Source: Bugula neritina (Eukaryota > Bryozoa > Gymnolaemata > Cheilostomatida > Bugulidae). Taken from it: a stretch of 64,000 bases of DNA. The stretch lies in the NCBI GenBank assembly GCA_964035545.1, contig OZ037771.1, positions 11,359,980 through 11,423,979 of the forward strand, written 5' to 3'. Below are positions 36,828-50,325 of the stretch, one piece after another. Each line of letters opens with the position of its first letter. The stretch's first letter is position 1. The notes under the pieces are model-generated. The model worked only from the letters and a program-made list of their open reading frames with translations, made no database searches and was not told the origin of the DNA. Position numbers and translations under genes: made by a program.

Positions 36828-39430
36828 ATGCTATTTGTAAGATAGCTATCAGCATTTCAATTTAACACAGGAAAAAAATCGTGATGCTTTTTCTTAATTT
36901 TTTCCAGTGCGTGCCCATCATTTGCTTTTACTTATTGCATGCAGTTCTTGTTTATTTACTGGAGCCTTATTTTTATGTGGAAATAAGAAATCTACTTTGT
37001 TAATTTACAAGTCTACATGGAAATCAAATCATTTATCATCCTAATATACTACTAAAGCTACTATACTTTATAATATACATAATAGTAATAATATGCCTAA
37101 ACTAATTGTGTGCGTGCAATAGTGTAAGTTATAATTTATTATGCAGATTATTATAATAATTACTAATTATGTGGGCATATGCAGGGTGTAAATCAAAATA
37201 GCAGAGTGCTTTACCCACACCACCATTTTTATCTTAAAGCATGAAGATCCTGATTTCTTTGTACATTATTATGGTAAACAATTAATAGAATAACACGTCT
37301 CTTTTGAATAAGATATTTGGATAACTTAGCTTGTTCAAATAATTAGACTTTAACCAAATCTTTACTTGAAGAATAATTTCTAAAGAAAGCATAGATTCAG
37401 GTGAGTAATAAGGAACTATAGCAGATTTAAACAGTACTTGATATTGATTAGCGAGTCAGAGCGGCAGCAGCACATGATGCCTGCTAATGGCTGCCTCTCA
37501 ATTGTATTACTGTACACCTTTAGCTGACTGTGTATCCTTCCCTGTTGGATATGTTGCAGTGGGACCCCTGCATGTACTTTGTCAGACAATTGATGAGCAG
37601 AAAGAAACTTTTTTGGGCTAAATACTCGTAGTTTTTTACTACTCATGCACACTGGCATTTACTGAAACATTAGGTTTTGATAGCAATTTGTTAAAATGAG
37701 TCTGAAAGTTCATGGTTATTGATTATAGAGGAAATTTTCATAGCCTTTAATTTAACAGTTAAAGCTTTATGGTTTAGAGTCTAAACTTTAGACTTTAAAC
37801 TTTGTGACCCAGTTCTACTATATGCTCAGCTGTATAGCTATTATGAAGAGATCATATTCCATAGAAGCCATGTTTGTGTTATGTTCACATTATTGCTAAG
37901 CTTGAAAAATCATTTGAACTATTTGTTTTTATCTAAAGCTATTAAATTTCCAGAAAATATTTTCTTATCAAAAGAGGAAGTATTGTCAAAATCAGTAAAT
38001 TTCAGCGGCATGAGGCAACTCAGTTTTTCTTCCATGCCGGTTTTTACTTCCTTAATGTATGAGTAAAATAAATATTCAACTTAAAAGCCGGTATGTGCAG
38101 TTGGTTATGTTCAAACTTTTAAAGAAACTGCATGCATTAGGCATCAAAACTTTGACCATAGCCAAATAATACAATCTAAAACAGGCAACTACTACAAACT
38201 TCCCCTTAACAAGGTGCATTGGGTCATTTGTATTGTTTACACATTTCTAATCTCAAATTGTTACTATCAACCTAATTTGGACACTTCATACTTTCCTGGA
38301 ATTAATTGTATTTTCAAAGCTTTTGAGATTTGTAAAATTTCACAATGATTCAACTGATTAAAACCTGTTTTCTTATCTTAGCATATAACAAGGAGAGAGG
38401 AAACTGAATTGCTTCATCTTTCAAACTTTATCATAAGAATCAATCTTTGATAAAGTATTTCCTAGAACAGCCTTATGCCTCATTACTGTTTACTATGAAT
38501 TTAATATATGTGTATCATATACATGCAAAGAACCTACAAACGTTTACCATAGCTGCACTAGACACTATACATAGCACGAGCATTATCAGTGATTTGCATA
38601 TTTATTTAAGTACAAAGTTCAAACAACATTTATGGAAATAAAATATTAATTTTAGGAACATATTTATAGAATACTGCATTTACCAATAACATTTGGGTGA
38701 ACCACGTGATATCGCTATGATACAGATACTCATGTGATAGTCAACCTATATATCAGTTGTTTCATGGGACACCTGATTAGATTTGAATAGCATAGTTGGT
38801 AGGTTTTTGTGTTTGAATTGTTTTTATAAGTACAATTGTATGCATTTTTTGAAGTCATGCTAGAACAGCTGCTAACTCTATAAGAGTCTTCTAATATAAG
38901 TAATGTACCAAGTTATAATAACTCTCAGCTTCTAATCTCTCCTTAACATACCAATTCTCCTTCAGTCCCAATGCTTATTTTTTATGTATTATGCAAACAA
39001 TTAAATTATATATATATATATATTATAAATCACAAACTGTAACATCCCTTTTTTGCAATTTATGGAATTTTCACCACAATAACGGTTGCTAAGGAAACAC
39101 CAACAAACTCAGTTAGAGAAATAGCTTGCTGACATATCATAGCTTCAAGAAGCTGTAGAAAATGGTCCTAATAGCAGAGGAACAGCTATACTAAAAGAAA
39201 TAAAGTTGGGAAGGTATGCAGCACCAGCCCACCCTCTCCCTTCCATATGCAGCTAAATAGCTGCAAGCAGAAACTGCATAATGAAAACTTTGTATTGTGG
39301 GTAAGTTGGCTAGAATGCATATTAAATGCTTAATTCCAACTAATAATAGTTGTATACCAAATATTTGCCTGATTATAAAATACTGTCGCATATATAGGAA
39401 GTTTTTAAACTCAATATGTATATTAGTTAC
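36828..39430. other. Intergenic, no supported gene
   Basis: AT-rich sequence. A minus-strand frame at 37658-37416 (80 codons, with SSKKLRVFSPKKFLSAHQ) is slightly richer than its surroundings but has no supporting splice context. The rest holds only short frames. Confidence 0.4.
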
Positions 39431-39557
39431 CTTTGTTGGGTGAAGGTAGTGCTTGAACAAGCTATTATATTCAAAGAACTGTTTAATCATTACACTAAAG
39501 TGAGATGGTGCTTCGAGGATTAACTGTAATGCAAGACTCATTTCAGCTCTCAGCTTT
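39431..39557 (-). CDS. Possible isolated exon, unrecognised
   Basis: On the minus strand an acceptor (TTACTAG) is followed by 42 codons and a donor (AAAG|GTAACT). The translation, with MSLALQLILEAPSHFSVMIK then QFFEYNSLFKHYLHPTK, has the composition of a real helical protein rather than of translated AT-rich DNA. I could not find partner exons with matching phase nearby. It may be a pseudogene fragment, part of a longer gene, or chance. Confidence 0.2.
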
Positions 39558-39734
39558 CTAGTAACACAGCTCCATGGAAATGATATCACTTATAATGTGG
39601 GTGTGTCAAAGAGTCCACACTGGTTTGCGTGTTTTTGTAAATCTTTGCATTATTACCATGTTATGCAGATATCAATTTATAGCCTGTGACTAGGATATGC
39701 TATATTAGCCATCACAAAACTTTAGCAAGTTTAT

Positions 39735-39905
39735 AGTCGCCATCCCCGTGAGAAAGCCCGTGGTGGAGGACTTGTTCAGATGAGGCGCAGAAGGAATTGT
39801 GACTGGATGCTCTTCCTATATAACATCACCAATGGCCCTGGTCTGGGCTTGATACCACAATTTCAAGTTTACTGGGCAAACGCTCTAACCCCTAGATCAC
39901 TGCTG
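39735..39905 (-). mobile_element. tRNA-derived SINE
   Basis: Read on the minus strand it has GCAGTGATCTAGGGGTTAGA (box A type), GGTATCAAGCCC (box B type), then CATTGGTGATGTTATATAGG and a body ending in CCCGTGGTGG and CGGGGATGGCGACT-like text. No closed tRNA cloverleaf is formed. It is the same family as the split copy at 29553. Confidence 0.65.
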
Positions 39906-40776
39906 CTTCATATTAGCCATCACGAGTTATAGCAAAATTGAGGTATAGTATTATAGTATGGTACTATAAAGATACTGTATTGTCCGTAATCTGATTATTA
40001 AAGCCATAGCTAGTGCTACTAAACCTAGTGTATGCACTACAGAATAGAGATTCCATTTACATAGAAAAAGTTCTACCTATAAATTTTCTTATCATCTAGG
40101 TTCATTTCAGTAATAAATTACTCATAATAAGCTATATTTCTCTTTGAGCTTTCCATATAGTCTGCACCATGTTAAGCTTACCACAAATTTGTACATGAGG
40201 CATGCAACCATATAACGATAGTGTAAGGACTTCAAAACTACAAAATCATTTCCTTTTATTATTTGGATGAAATGCAGCTGCTGCGATATGCAACTGCCAA
40301 ATGGAGGCTTCCAAATTACAAACTATTTTGGTATTTGTATATACACAGTACTTGGCTTGTGGCCAGCTTGCGCACATTACTGAGTATGTTGTGCAAAAAC
40401 TTCTGCTTACATTTAGTTATCAAAATACAAAAACCTGTCAACGGCTGCTTGTGTTTAGTTACTTGATGAGGCAGGCTGTCTTCCAATGCCCAGGGTATCG
40501 TTTGCAGACTAATGGCTGATGTCAAGAAGGAAGTAAATGAGCCATCCACTGTGGCAGACCAGTGACTAAACTGCTTACTGGACATTTGAAGAAGTTATAA
40601 AGTATTAGGAAAAAATAATAAAAGCAGTTTTGTCTATGGTGTTGCTTTTTTTACAGAAACAACTTCAAAGTGTTAGAAAGATGCTTAGAAAATCAGTGGA
40701 ATATATTTGCAATTCATCATGATACAGGCCAGGAGATATACCAGGAATTAAAACATTAACCTGGTGATAGTCAGAA

Positions 40777-40905
40777 GGGGGAGGGGAAAAAGAGAGGAGA
40801 AGGGGAGAGGGAGGGGAAAGAGAGAGAGGAGAGGGGGAGGGGGGAGAAAGAGAGGGTTATAGAGAAAGAGGGGTAGATGAGGGAAAAGAGGAAAAGGGGA
40901 GGGTG
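40777..40905. repeat. Homopurine GA-rich tract
   Basis: About 125 bases of almost pure G and A (GGGGAGGGGAAAAAGAGAGG and similar) with only a few pyrimidines. Such tracts can form intramolecular triplexes. Confidence 0.9.
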
Positions 40906-42697
40906 ATATCCATCATTGAAATATAACTTAGCAGGAAGTGTTAATGGAGTGGTTACATCTTAGCAAGAAGCAGGAAGGTGCAATAATGGAAGAAATCAAA
41001 AAAAAAGCCTGTGTTCTAGATTGGGAATATGACAAAAGAATTTATGTTCTTTCAGTCTGTGCCCCAAACAAAAAGCCTGTTTCTATGTTATCAGTAATTA
41101 GATCTGCAGCAATTCCCATAATTCCTATCTAAAACCCTTACATTGTGGAGTTTTCCTAAACATTGTGATAAACACTTGCATGTTGTTTTCATCATAACAC
41201 TGTTGTCAGAGTATGAATGTTAAGTGCTATGTTGGTTTATAAACAACAGCCACTCAATACTATTTCCTGTCAACAGCTTGGTATTGATTATAAGGGGATG
41301 GAAATGGTCAGGTGTTGGAATAGAATTTCCCAACTGTACGTGAATAAACACATGCAGAGCTTATATCATTGTTACTGTATTGTAGATGTTTGTTTACTCT
41401 ATACAGGCTCACACAATGCTATAAAGAACATTAGCGCTGACAATATTAAGCTATACTTCTCTACAAGAACACAAAACATTCCTAAAATGCTAGTGCAGAG
41501 TAACTTTCCCTTTGCTTTTGAGTAGTTGAGCAGCCGTTAGAAAAATTATTTCAAAAAGCACTTTTGCAATCGAGTTTAATATAACTTTACATTTTCACTT
41601 TTTTGAGGCTGCATGCATGTGTGTTCATTAGTGATGCCTTAAAGCTGTGCAAGTAGGGCACAATTCCAAGAATTTACATAATGTTAGCTCCATGCAATTT
41701 AAGAAGGTCAAACAGTAATAGTATGTTGATGAAATATCTATATAATATACTATTAAGCTATTAGAAATACTATAATATAATACTCGTTATACTATGCTGA
41801 TATACAGTACATTCGCTATATACTTAGTAGGTAATTTTATTTAATGCTATGCAGTATATTAATTAGGAAAACTTTTTTAAAATTTGTTTTTATATCAACT
41901 TAAAAATAATTGTATTTTTTCAATTTTATTTCTCTTGCAAATTAATATATTCACTTTCAAAACTGAAGTTTCATTAAAGATTTCAATCTCAATATGAGTA
42001 TTTATACAACAGTTTCAGTATATTAGTTGTATCTGCAAACTACACGAAATGTAATGCAACAAACATATCTGTAGCTAAACAACTTAAGAAGGGAATAATT
42101 TACAGTACTTTATGCACATGCATTCTGTGAACCAGCTTTTAAGAAAAATCTTACATTTAGATCGTATAACTGTAGGATCTTCAAGTTGCAAAAATATTAT
42201 AATTCAAGTTAGAGTTTTAGCTATATTATAATTACAATTGGCTACTTTCCATTTGAAATTAAAACCCGACATCACTTCAAAGAGAAGTAAATTCTTACAA
42301 CCTTATTGAGGTTGACAAACCCTGTATATATAATAGTGCTTAATTTATATTATTTTGGAAACAATTACCATTTTTAGTATATTTCACTTGCTAAATTAAA
42401 CTTTTGACTGAAAACTTTTGGAAAGTATAAAACTATAAATACATTCTTTAATCCCCATGTGTTAGATGGAGAGCTTTTGAAAAATTGAATATTTCATTAA
42501 TAAATTAAAACTTGAAATTGATTATCAGAAGTAACCTAAGTAAAGGGAAACGTTTTAAATAATCCAACACAAGTAAATCTTAAGAAAGTTAGAGCCTTTA
42601 CATTACAGTTGGAAGAGAAGAATGGTTTCTTTTGTGTACGATGAGTGATGCATTGCAATATGAACAGCTGAGGTCTATACTAGCATAATACCCAGTT
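40906..42697. other. Intergenic, fragment of a dispersed repeat
   Basis: About 40960-41040 aligns loosely with 48058-48130 (TTAGCAAGA, GGTGCAATAATGG, AAAGCCTGTGTTCTAGATT). Two plus-strand frames here (40938-41132, 41217-41525) have no homology that I recognise. I see no gene. Confidence 0.4.
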
Positions 42698-42745
42698 TTG
42701 TATTATAAATAAACTGTACTTTAGTACAGTTTATTTATAATACAA
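42698..42745. repeat. Palindrome with 23-bp arms and a 2-base spacer
   Basis: TTGTATTATAAATAAACTGT plus ACT, then TT, then the exact reverse complement. This is the third near-zero-spacer palindrome in the gene-poor block. Confidence 0.93.
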
Positions 42746-44074
42746 CTCATGGAAAGTATCAGCTAAGTTAAACTTCCTTATGCTTGTAGCATATATACAC
42801 ATGATAAGGGTCTAGCATATTAGCATAGACAACTAATTAGTTGACTTTAATTGAAACAGTTTTGATTTATTATGGTTTGAAAATTACTAAATGTGTTTTA
42901 TTATAACTAGATGTATCTGTCAACTTTCATTTAAAATCATTATTTATTTTAACATGATGGCTTTTTTCATATTGAATAACTTTTCTCACCAATGATGCAA
43001 AATACTTTTTAAACTTTTTTTCATTTCATAGTAAAAAAATAACTGCTTTGTTGGAATTAAATTATTTAATAAATATAGACTTTAATTGTAAATTTAAAAT
43101 AGAAATGACTGTTAGCATAAATAATTTTTGGATGACTAAATTTTGCAAACAATGTATCTTACTTTCTTTTTCATTGAGCTGTAAAAGTAGAGTAATAATA
43201 TATGATTTCTAACTTTTACAGTCGTTCATACTAATGGTTTTTCACCTAATGTAATGGGAAACTTATGACGAAATCCTTAAGTCAGTAAATGTACTTGGAT
43301 CTAATTGAGTAATTGTGTATTCTATAGTTAATCTCTTTTATAGTTCCTTTTAGAATTATTTAACCACCAATTCCATTACTATACAGATTTTTTAAAATAC
43401 CATGTAATTTACTACATATCTATCTATTTATATAATAAAAGTGTTGATTATTTTGCTTAAGAGATCATAGAAGTAAACCTGCCTTTGAAAAATATTTCTC
43501 CCTAATTAAGCAACTTCCTGGTATTGTGCAATCTATTCAGTCAGTTTTAAGTTCCTTATGTGATGCTGCTGTCAATGTTTGTTCTAAAACATTGAATTAT
43601 TGCATTTTGAAAAGTTTTATCAATCATGGGTAAATTATTGAAATAAAAGCTTCCATTTTGATATATATTTATGATATGAAACTTCACAATATATAACATC
43701 CAAACTTACATTTATGTATAAATGTTTACCCTTTAGTATGAAGGCCTACACTTTGTTCTAAATACTGATACCTTAGTACTTACACTTAAGTATTCATTCT
43801 TTAGTGTTAACTATGTAAAATGCTAGAATACCTTCAGTTGTAAATCATGGACAGACGATAAATTTTGGACTAAAATATTGATTACACAAAATAGCTGATT
43901 AACATCAATATAGCCGCATAAACCGACCTTTCTATTATATTTGATTTTTACTTCTGATTTTTTTAGCAAGTTCATTATTAGTTGGTTTATTCTTAAGCTG
44001 CAATTTTTTGCCTGACTATGTATGGGTTTATTTAATTTAAATGCTTTCATTAGTTTTAAATTGAGTATGTTATC
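42746..44074. other. Intergenic, no gene seen
   Basis: Very AT-rich sequence. The longest frame (84 codons, minus, 44077-43823) is Lys/Asn/Ile-rich, as expected by chance. Confidence 0.5.
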
Positions 44075-46565
44075 CAAATTAATTTTAGCTAAAGCACTCT
44101 TTACAATTACTAAATTCTAAAACCCTGCCTATACTGACTGCAGTGACTTTGGCTGCACATACTGGTCTTCATTATTTCTGTTTATATGTTAAATGCCAAA
44201 ATAAACCCAAGATATATCCTATAATAATTGTCTGTTATATAATACATCTACGAGTGAAACCAAGTGAGAGGTTATCATAGTGTAACGTGAGAGTCTGGTT
44301 ATTTTTGGCTTTTGCTCTAAAACTAGGGATAGAATTTTTGAGAAATATCTTGAAGTTTTTACTGAAGGATCAAAGGATAAAAATAATTATAATATATCAT
44401 TCCATTTTCCGCTAGACTAGTGTATAGAGTAGATAACTCTGAGGAACTGGTTTAAAATAGCCTAAACTCTGGAAAATTCTTGTAGCTATAAGATTACTAA
44501 TGATCAATCAAATGCTTACTATATAAGTCAAGGTTTCTTAACTATTGAAAGCTCTTAAGTTAAGTGAGAACTGATTTTTTACAAAATATGTCAAGACTAT
44601 TTTTTAAGAGGGGAAAGAGAACCTCCATGACAATGGAGTAAAGAATAGTTACAACCACCTGGTATGACTTGCCACCAGGTGACACGTGCTCATATTCTGC
44701 TTGTATGGACTGTTACAATATACTGACTAAGTAACACTAGGAAAGTAGTAGTATAGTCATACATGTCAGTTAACACCTAGTCATGGAAGTACAGCAGGAA
44801 TTACAAAATAAGAGGAATAGTTACTTGCAAATTTTAAACATAGCTTTTGTTTATATTGTAAGTTTCTATATATATCGTGAACAAATCAAACACCCCCCCC
44901 CCCAACTCAATTCTTACAAACTCAAGCTAAATTGACTCAAAATCTTTTATTAAAAACTCCTTCGTAGCAAAAGTCATGGAAATAAATGATGAGCTATAAA
45001 AGGAAGTATAAACTACCCATCAGCTTAGATTTTCTTATGTATGGAGTATAATTATAAGAAACTACAAAGTGGCAATCTGCTGTGCTGTGCCCTATGGGAA
45101 TTAATGTTATCAACATGCATACCTTTTACTTATAGACCAACTTTATAGAGTGGATTATTCAGCTGTATGATCATATGTTTTTCTTAACAACTATATTATG
45201 ATGACAGCACTTGACTGCATATAGTTTTTGAGGCTACACTTCAAGACATATATATAAAATGGCAATTTTTAAAAAGTTTTTTTTAATTTGATATTTGATC
45301 ATGCCTAATGTCCCAAATTAATTCTATAGCTAAAGCACTCTTCACTATTACTAAATCATAAAACCCTGCTATACTAACTACAGTGATTTTGACACAGACT
45401 GGCCTCTATATGATTTGGGTTTATATGTCCAATACCAAAATAAGCCTAAAATATATCCTATAATAATTACAATTGTCTATCATGTAATACAGCTACAGCA
45501 AGCGAGAGGTTATTAAGGTGCAAGTCTGGTTATTTTTGGCTTTTAATCTAAAAATAGACATAAAATTTCTGAGAAATATCTTGAAGTTTTTACTGAGAAA
45601 TCAAAGGATAAAAATAATTATAATATATATCTTCCTCTTTCCCCTAGACTAGTGTATAGAGTAGATAACTCCGAGGAACTGGTTTAAAATAGACTAAACT
45701 CTGGAAAACTCTTGTAGCTATAAGATTACTGATGATCAATCAAATGCTTACTGTAAGTCAAGGTTTCTTAACTATTGAAAGCTCTTAAGTTAAGTGAGAA
45801 CTGATTCTTTGCACAATATGTTATAGGACTAATTTTAAGAGGGGAAAAGAGAACTACCACAGTAGAGTAAAGAATAGTTACAACCACCTGGTATGACCTG
45901 CCACCAGGTGACATGGGCTCATATTCTGCTGGTATGGACTGTTACAATATAGTGACTAAGTAACACTAGGAAAGTAGTAGTATAGTCATACATGTCAGTT
46001 AACACCTAGTCATGGAAATAGAGCAGAAATTACATAATTTGAGGAATAGTTACTTGCAAATTTTAAACTTATAGTTTTTATTTAGATAGTAAGTTTCTAT
46101 ATATCGTGAACAAATCAAACACCCCCTCTCAACTCAATTCTTACAAACTCAAGCTAAATTGACTCAGAATCTTTTATTCTAAACTCCTTCGTATAGCGAG
46201 AGTCATGGAAATAAATGATGAGCTATAAAAGGAAGTATAAACTACCCGTTAGCTTGGATTTTCTTATGTATGGAGTATATAGTTATAAGAAACTACAAAG
46301 TGGCAATCTGCTAACAACCTACTGTGCTGTGTCCTATGGGGAATGTTATCAACATGCATACCTTTTATTTATAGACCAACTTCATAGAGTAGATTATTCA
46401 GCTATATCATCTTGTTTTATGTAACATCTGTATATAACTACATTATATTATAATGATGATATCACATGACTGCAGATAATCTCTGAGGCTACACTTCAGG
46501 ACACATAACATTATGACTTTTTAAAAAAATTCTTTTATTTATTCTTCATCATGTCCAATGTCCCT
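44075..46565. repeat. 1.25-kb tandem segmental duplication (2 copies)
   Basis: Copy 1 (about 44075-45320) and copy 2 (about 45320-46565) align along their whole length in the same orientation, offset by about 1,245-1,253 bases. Shared landmarks are TAGCTAAAGCACTCTT, CTAGACTAGTGTATAGAGTA, CACCTGGTATGAC, TATAGTCATACATGTCAGTT, and GGCTACACTTCA at the ends. Differences are substitutions and small indels. Neither copy keeps an open frame at equivalent positions, so it looks non-coding. Confidence 0.93.
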
Positions 46566-46734
46566 GTTGGGGCACATGAATTATTTCAATAGTTATAGCT
46601 ACTTCTTATGAAAATGTTTTGCAGCATATGACATATGCATAGTCTATGAGTTTTATAACACTTGGTGTACCTGAGTTAGCATATAAACGGTATTTTGATA
46701 ACCTGAATTATCATGTGCATATGAACAGCATTTG

Positions 46735-47620
<886 letters not shown>

Positions 47621-47621
47621 A

Positions 47622-47712
47622 TTATATAGTAACAACAGGTAAATGCATATGTATATTATAGTAACAACAGGTAAATGCATATGTACATTATATAGTAACA
47701 ACAGGTAAATGC
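47622..47712. repeat. Short tandem repeat, about 36-bp unit x3
   Basis: Three units contain GTAAATGCATATGTACATTA then TATAGTAACAACAG. Confidence 0.85.
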
Positions 47713-47904
47713 TGTGATAAACAGTGCTGTGTGCTATATTTCGTAGTAATGACTAATTATTTACTGATATACACATTTCTGTTTTTATTTTAATCAATAA
47801 ACATATTCTACAGATGTAGAGATGTTGATTTTTACTTACACTAGGTTCACAATTATGGGTTTGATCCTCTTTATTTTATGAGCAGACAATTCTTCATTAT
47901 AAAT

Positions 47905-48015
47905 TTTTATACCCACATGGGATTTGAACCCGAGACCTCTGGCTTGCAGGCTGGCCCACTAACTATAACACTACAGGGGCCACTGTGTAATCTCAACACT
48001 GCATTCAAGCTAGGA
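47905..48015 (-). mobile_element. tRNA-derived SINE (second family)
   Basis: On the minus strand: GTAGTGTTATAGTTAGTGGG, then GCCAGAGGTCTCGGGTTCAA (box B) and ATCCCATGTGGG. The D- and T-arm-like parts are good but the acceptor stem does not close, so this is not a functional tRNA. A second copy is at 52864-52970. Confidence 0.65.
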
Positions 48016-50149
48016 ACATTTACTAGTACTAGCAGTAGCTCTGTACTTGCCTCTAATTAGCAAGACGTGCAGGTGCAGTAATGAAAAAATGAGAAAAGCC
48101 TGTATTCTAGATTAATAGAAATGTAGCAAAATAAGTTATTTTATTGTAATAATTGTGTCCTGCGCCTCAAACCAAAATTTAATAAGAACACCTAAGAACT
48201 TAGCTATTAAACTTTCCTCACTGCTGCACCTTAGAGTAAATGTCGCAACCTATCTGTTGACAACAAAAATGGAATTATTGTTGAGTGACTTTTGCATTTA
48301 CACTAACGTAATAGTTTCTATGAGAACCCTAAGGCTAAGGAAGGAGTTTAGGCAGTCTACAGGATATAATGGTTGCACCATACTGCACTTGAGTAATGCT
48401 GACAGCATTAGATGGAAGGCTTTTAAGGTTACACATCAGCAAAAGTCTAATTATATTAGCCATGTAATTCTTTACAAACCTAATACTAGGTATTTACAAA
48501 ATACACAAGCCAATGCTACTGTAAAATCCATTACGTGGCCTAAAGTAATACTGACTATATATAGGTTATTTTTAGTAACATGGAACAAATAGTAATATTA
48601 TAATTGTTACATCACATTAACTCATAATTGAGGTTGCATTGTGTGAATAGTGACTAATACATTGTAGTTATATTTTCAGTCACACCATTAGATGATTAGA
48701 TCAATTATAGACACTAAATATAGACTCTTTGAAGCTGCTCTATAGAGGATGGTTATAGAACAATAATATGTTTACCAATAGTCTTAGTCCATATATTGTT
48801 TGCAGCTGTTTCTTTTCCTAACAGTAATATTCTGGTTTTTGTAAACTGCGTAAACGTAAAAGCGGGAAAAAGTGGCGGAAACGTAAACAGGAGAAAACAA
48901 CTCAGAAAAACTCCTAGGGACTACTTTTAAACATAAAATCCTGTTTCGTGAGTGTGGCCTAATCAGGAAACATCCAAATCGTCGGCGCACAAAGAGTTTA
49001 GTTACACAACTAGTTTTCATTATGGTGTTGAGAATTAAATTTTTATCTGCTTAATAATGAACTTGTAAACTACAATGGCGAGCCCAATAATTGTTATTCT
49101 CATAGTTGCATGGATACCATGACTACCCACCAAAACCATCGATATTTTACTATTTAGTTTTTCAACGAACATTCGTACAACTTGAAGCTATTTAGCCTAC
49201 ATATTATTATCTTTTTATCAAACTGTTAGTTAAAATAAAAACCTATTCTATTACAGATTACAGTAAAAATAACCCAATATTTATCGATGCATGTATGATG
49301 TAATTATTTTACCAGAAATATTGTCAAAGTTATCACATTGATGTTCATCATTATTTTCCAACTTCAATTACATAAAGTAGAAGTATCATTATTATTTATA
49401 GTAAAAGGATGCTATTTCCCTCTACCCACTAACTATGTGTTCTATTTACCTTAGTGTGATCATGCTGTTATCTAAAACAAATTACCATGTTTAATTACAA
49501 GCAAAAGACTATATGTTATTGACAATGCTGCAATTGAAATTTTAACTATTCAAGGTTTGTTTACTTTTGACAATTAACAATCAGGAAATCGGCTGCATGT
49601 TTAGTATGTTTGGTGGGTTAACCAAATATTTCAAACATATGGACTAAATATCAGCTTGAATTTAGGCTGCTATAGCTCAATGTATATTACTGGTGTTCCA
49701 GTGAGTATCACTATTAAGGATGTATTAGTGTGTTCATTTAGTCCTGTGACTTCACTATATATATAGATTTACCAATTTAATTTCAACGAAATGTTACACA
49801 CGTTGGTTACAGCAGGATATAAAATAAAAGAGGAAACAGGTGGCGTGCATGATGACATGAAGTTTACGCAACTGAGCGCAAAGCTCTGTAGGTTAGGAAG
49901 ATTTCCCTTTACTTCTGTATATGTAACCAGTTGCACAACTTACAACACAAGTAGATTTTTATAATGCCAGACAATTCAATCATATATACTAGTTTGATTG
50001 TGCAAACAAAAATGAAAGGAGAAGTGGGAAGCTCCTTGATTATTCTAAGAATTATTTGTACCAGGTTTGAAAGTTATTTTACAATATCCTGTTAAGTTTG
50101 GGTAAGAGTTACAGCACAATAAGTAACCAGTGTCAGGTAGAAATAGCAC
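48016..50149. other. Intergenic, repeat fragment and no supported gene
   Basis: The start contains a fragment similar to 40960-41040. A 145-codon plus-strand frame (48155-48592) is long for AT-rich DNA but has no recognisable domain and no conserved start context. I leave it uncalled. A less AT-rich patch at 48840-49000 has no clear identity. Confidence 0.4.
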
Positions 50150-50325
50150 AGATATAAATGGCACAAATGGAAAAGTATTATAGGTAAAATGGCACATTTT
50201 CAATATTATGGTTTGAACTGGGGGTTTGGGGTTTGGGGGTTTGAGTTTGGGGTTTGGGAAAATTTAGCATTATAATGTCCCATTTTTACCTACTTTTCCA
50301 TTTGTGCCATTTTTACCTAAAATCA
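50150..50325. repeat. Fold-back element with a G-rich core
   Basis: The left arm (GGCACAAATGGAAAAGTA, then AGGTAAAATGGCACATT) and right arm (AATGTCCCATTTTTACCTAC, then TTTTCCATTTGTGCCATTTT) are inverted repeats of about 40 bases. Between them, near 50220-50258, lies GGGGTTTGGGGTTTGGGGG and similar text with at least four G runs, a quadruplex-forming pattern that resembles a telomere-type repeat. Confidence 0.8.

Noticed and set aside
47905-48000. A functional tRNA gene
   Set aside because: Box A and B are present, but the acceptor stem does not pair and a diverged second copy exists, so a SINE is the better call.
48155-48592. 145-codon plus-strand frame
   Set aside because: Long, but with no recognisable domain, no supporting splice or promoter context, and adjacent to repeats. 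It is possible by chance in a long intergenic block.
50219-50260. Interstitial telomere repeat
   Set aside because: The G-rich units are irregular and few, and lie inside a fold-back element.
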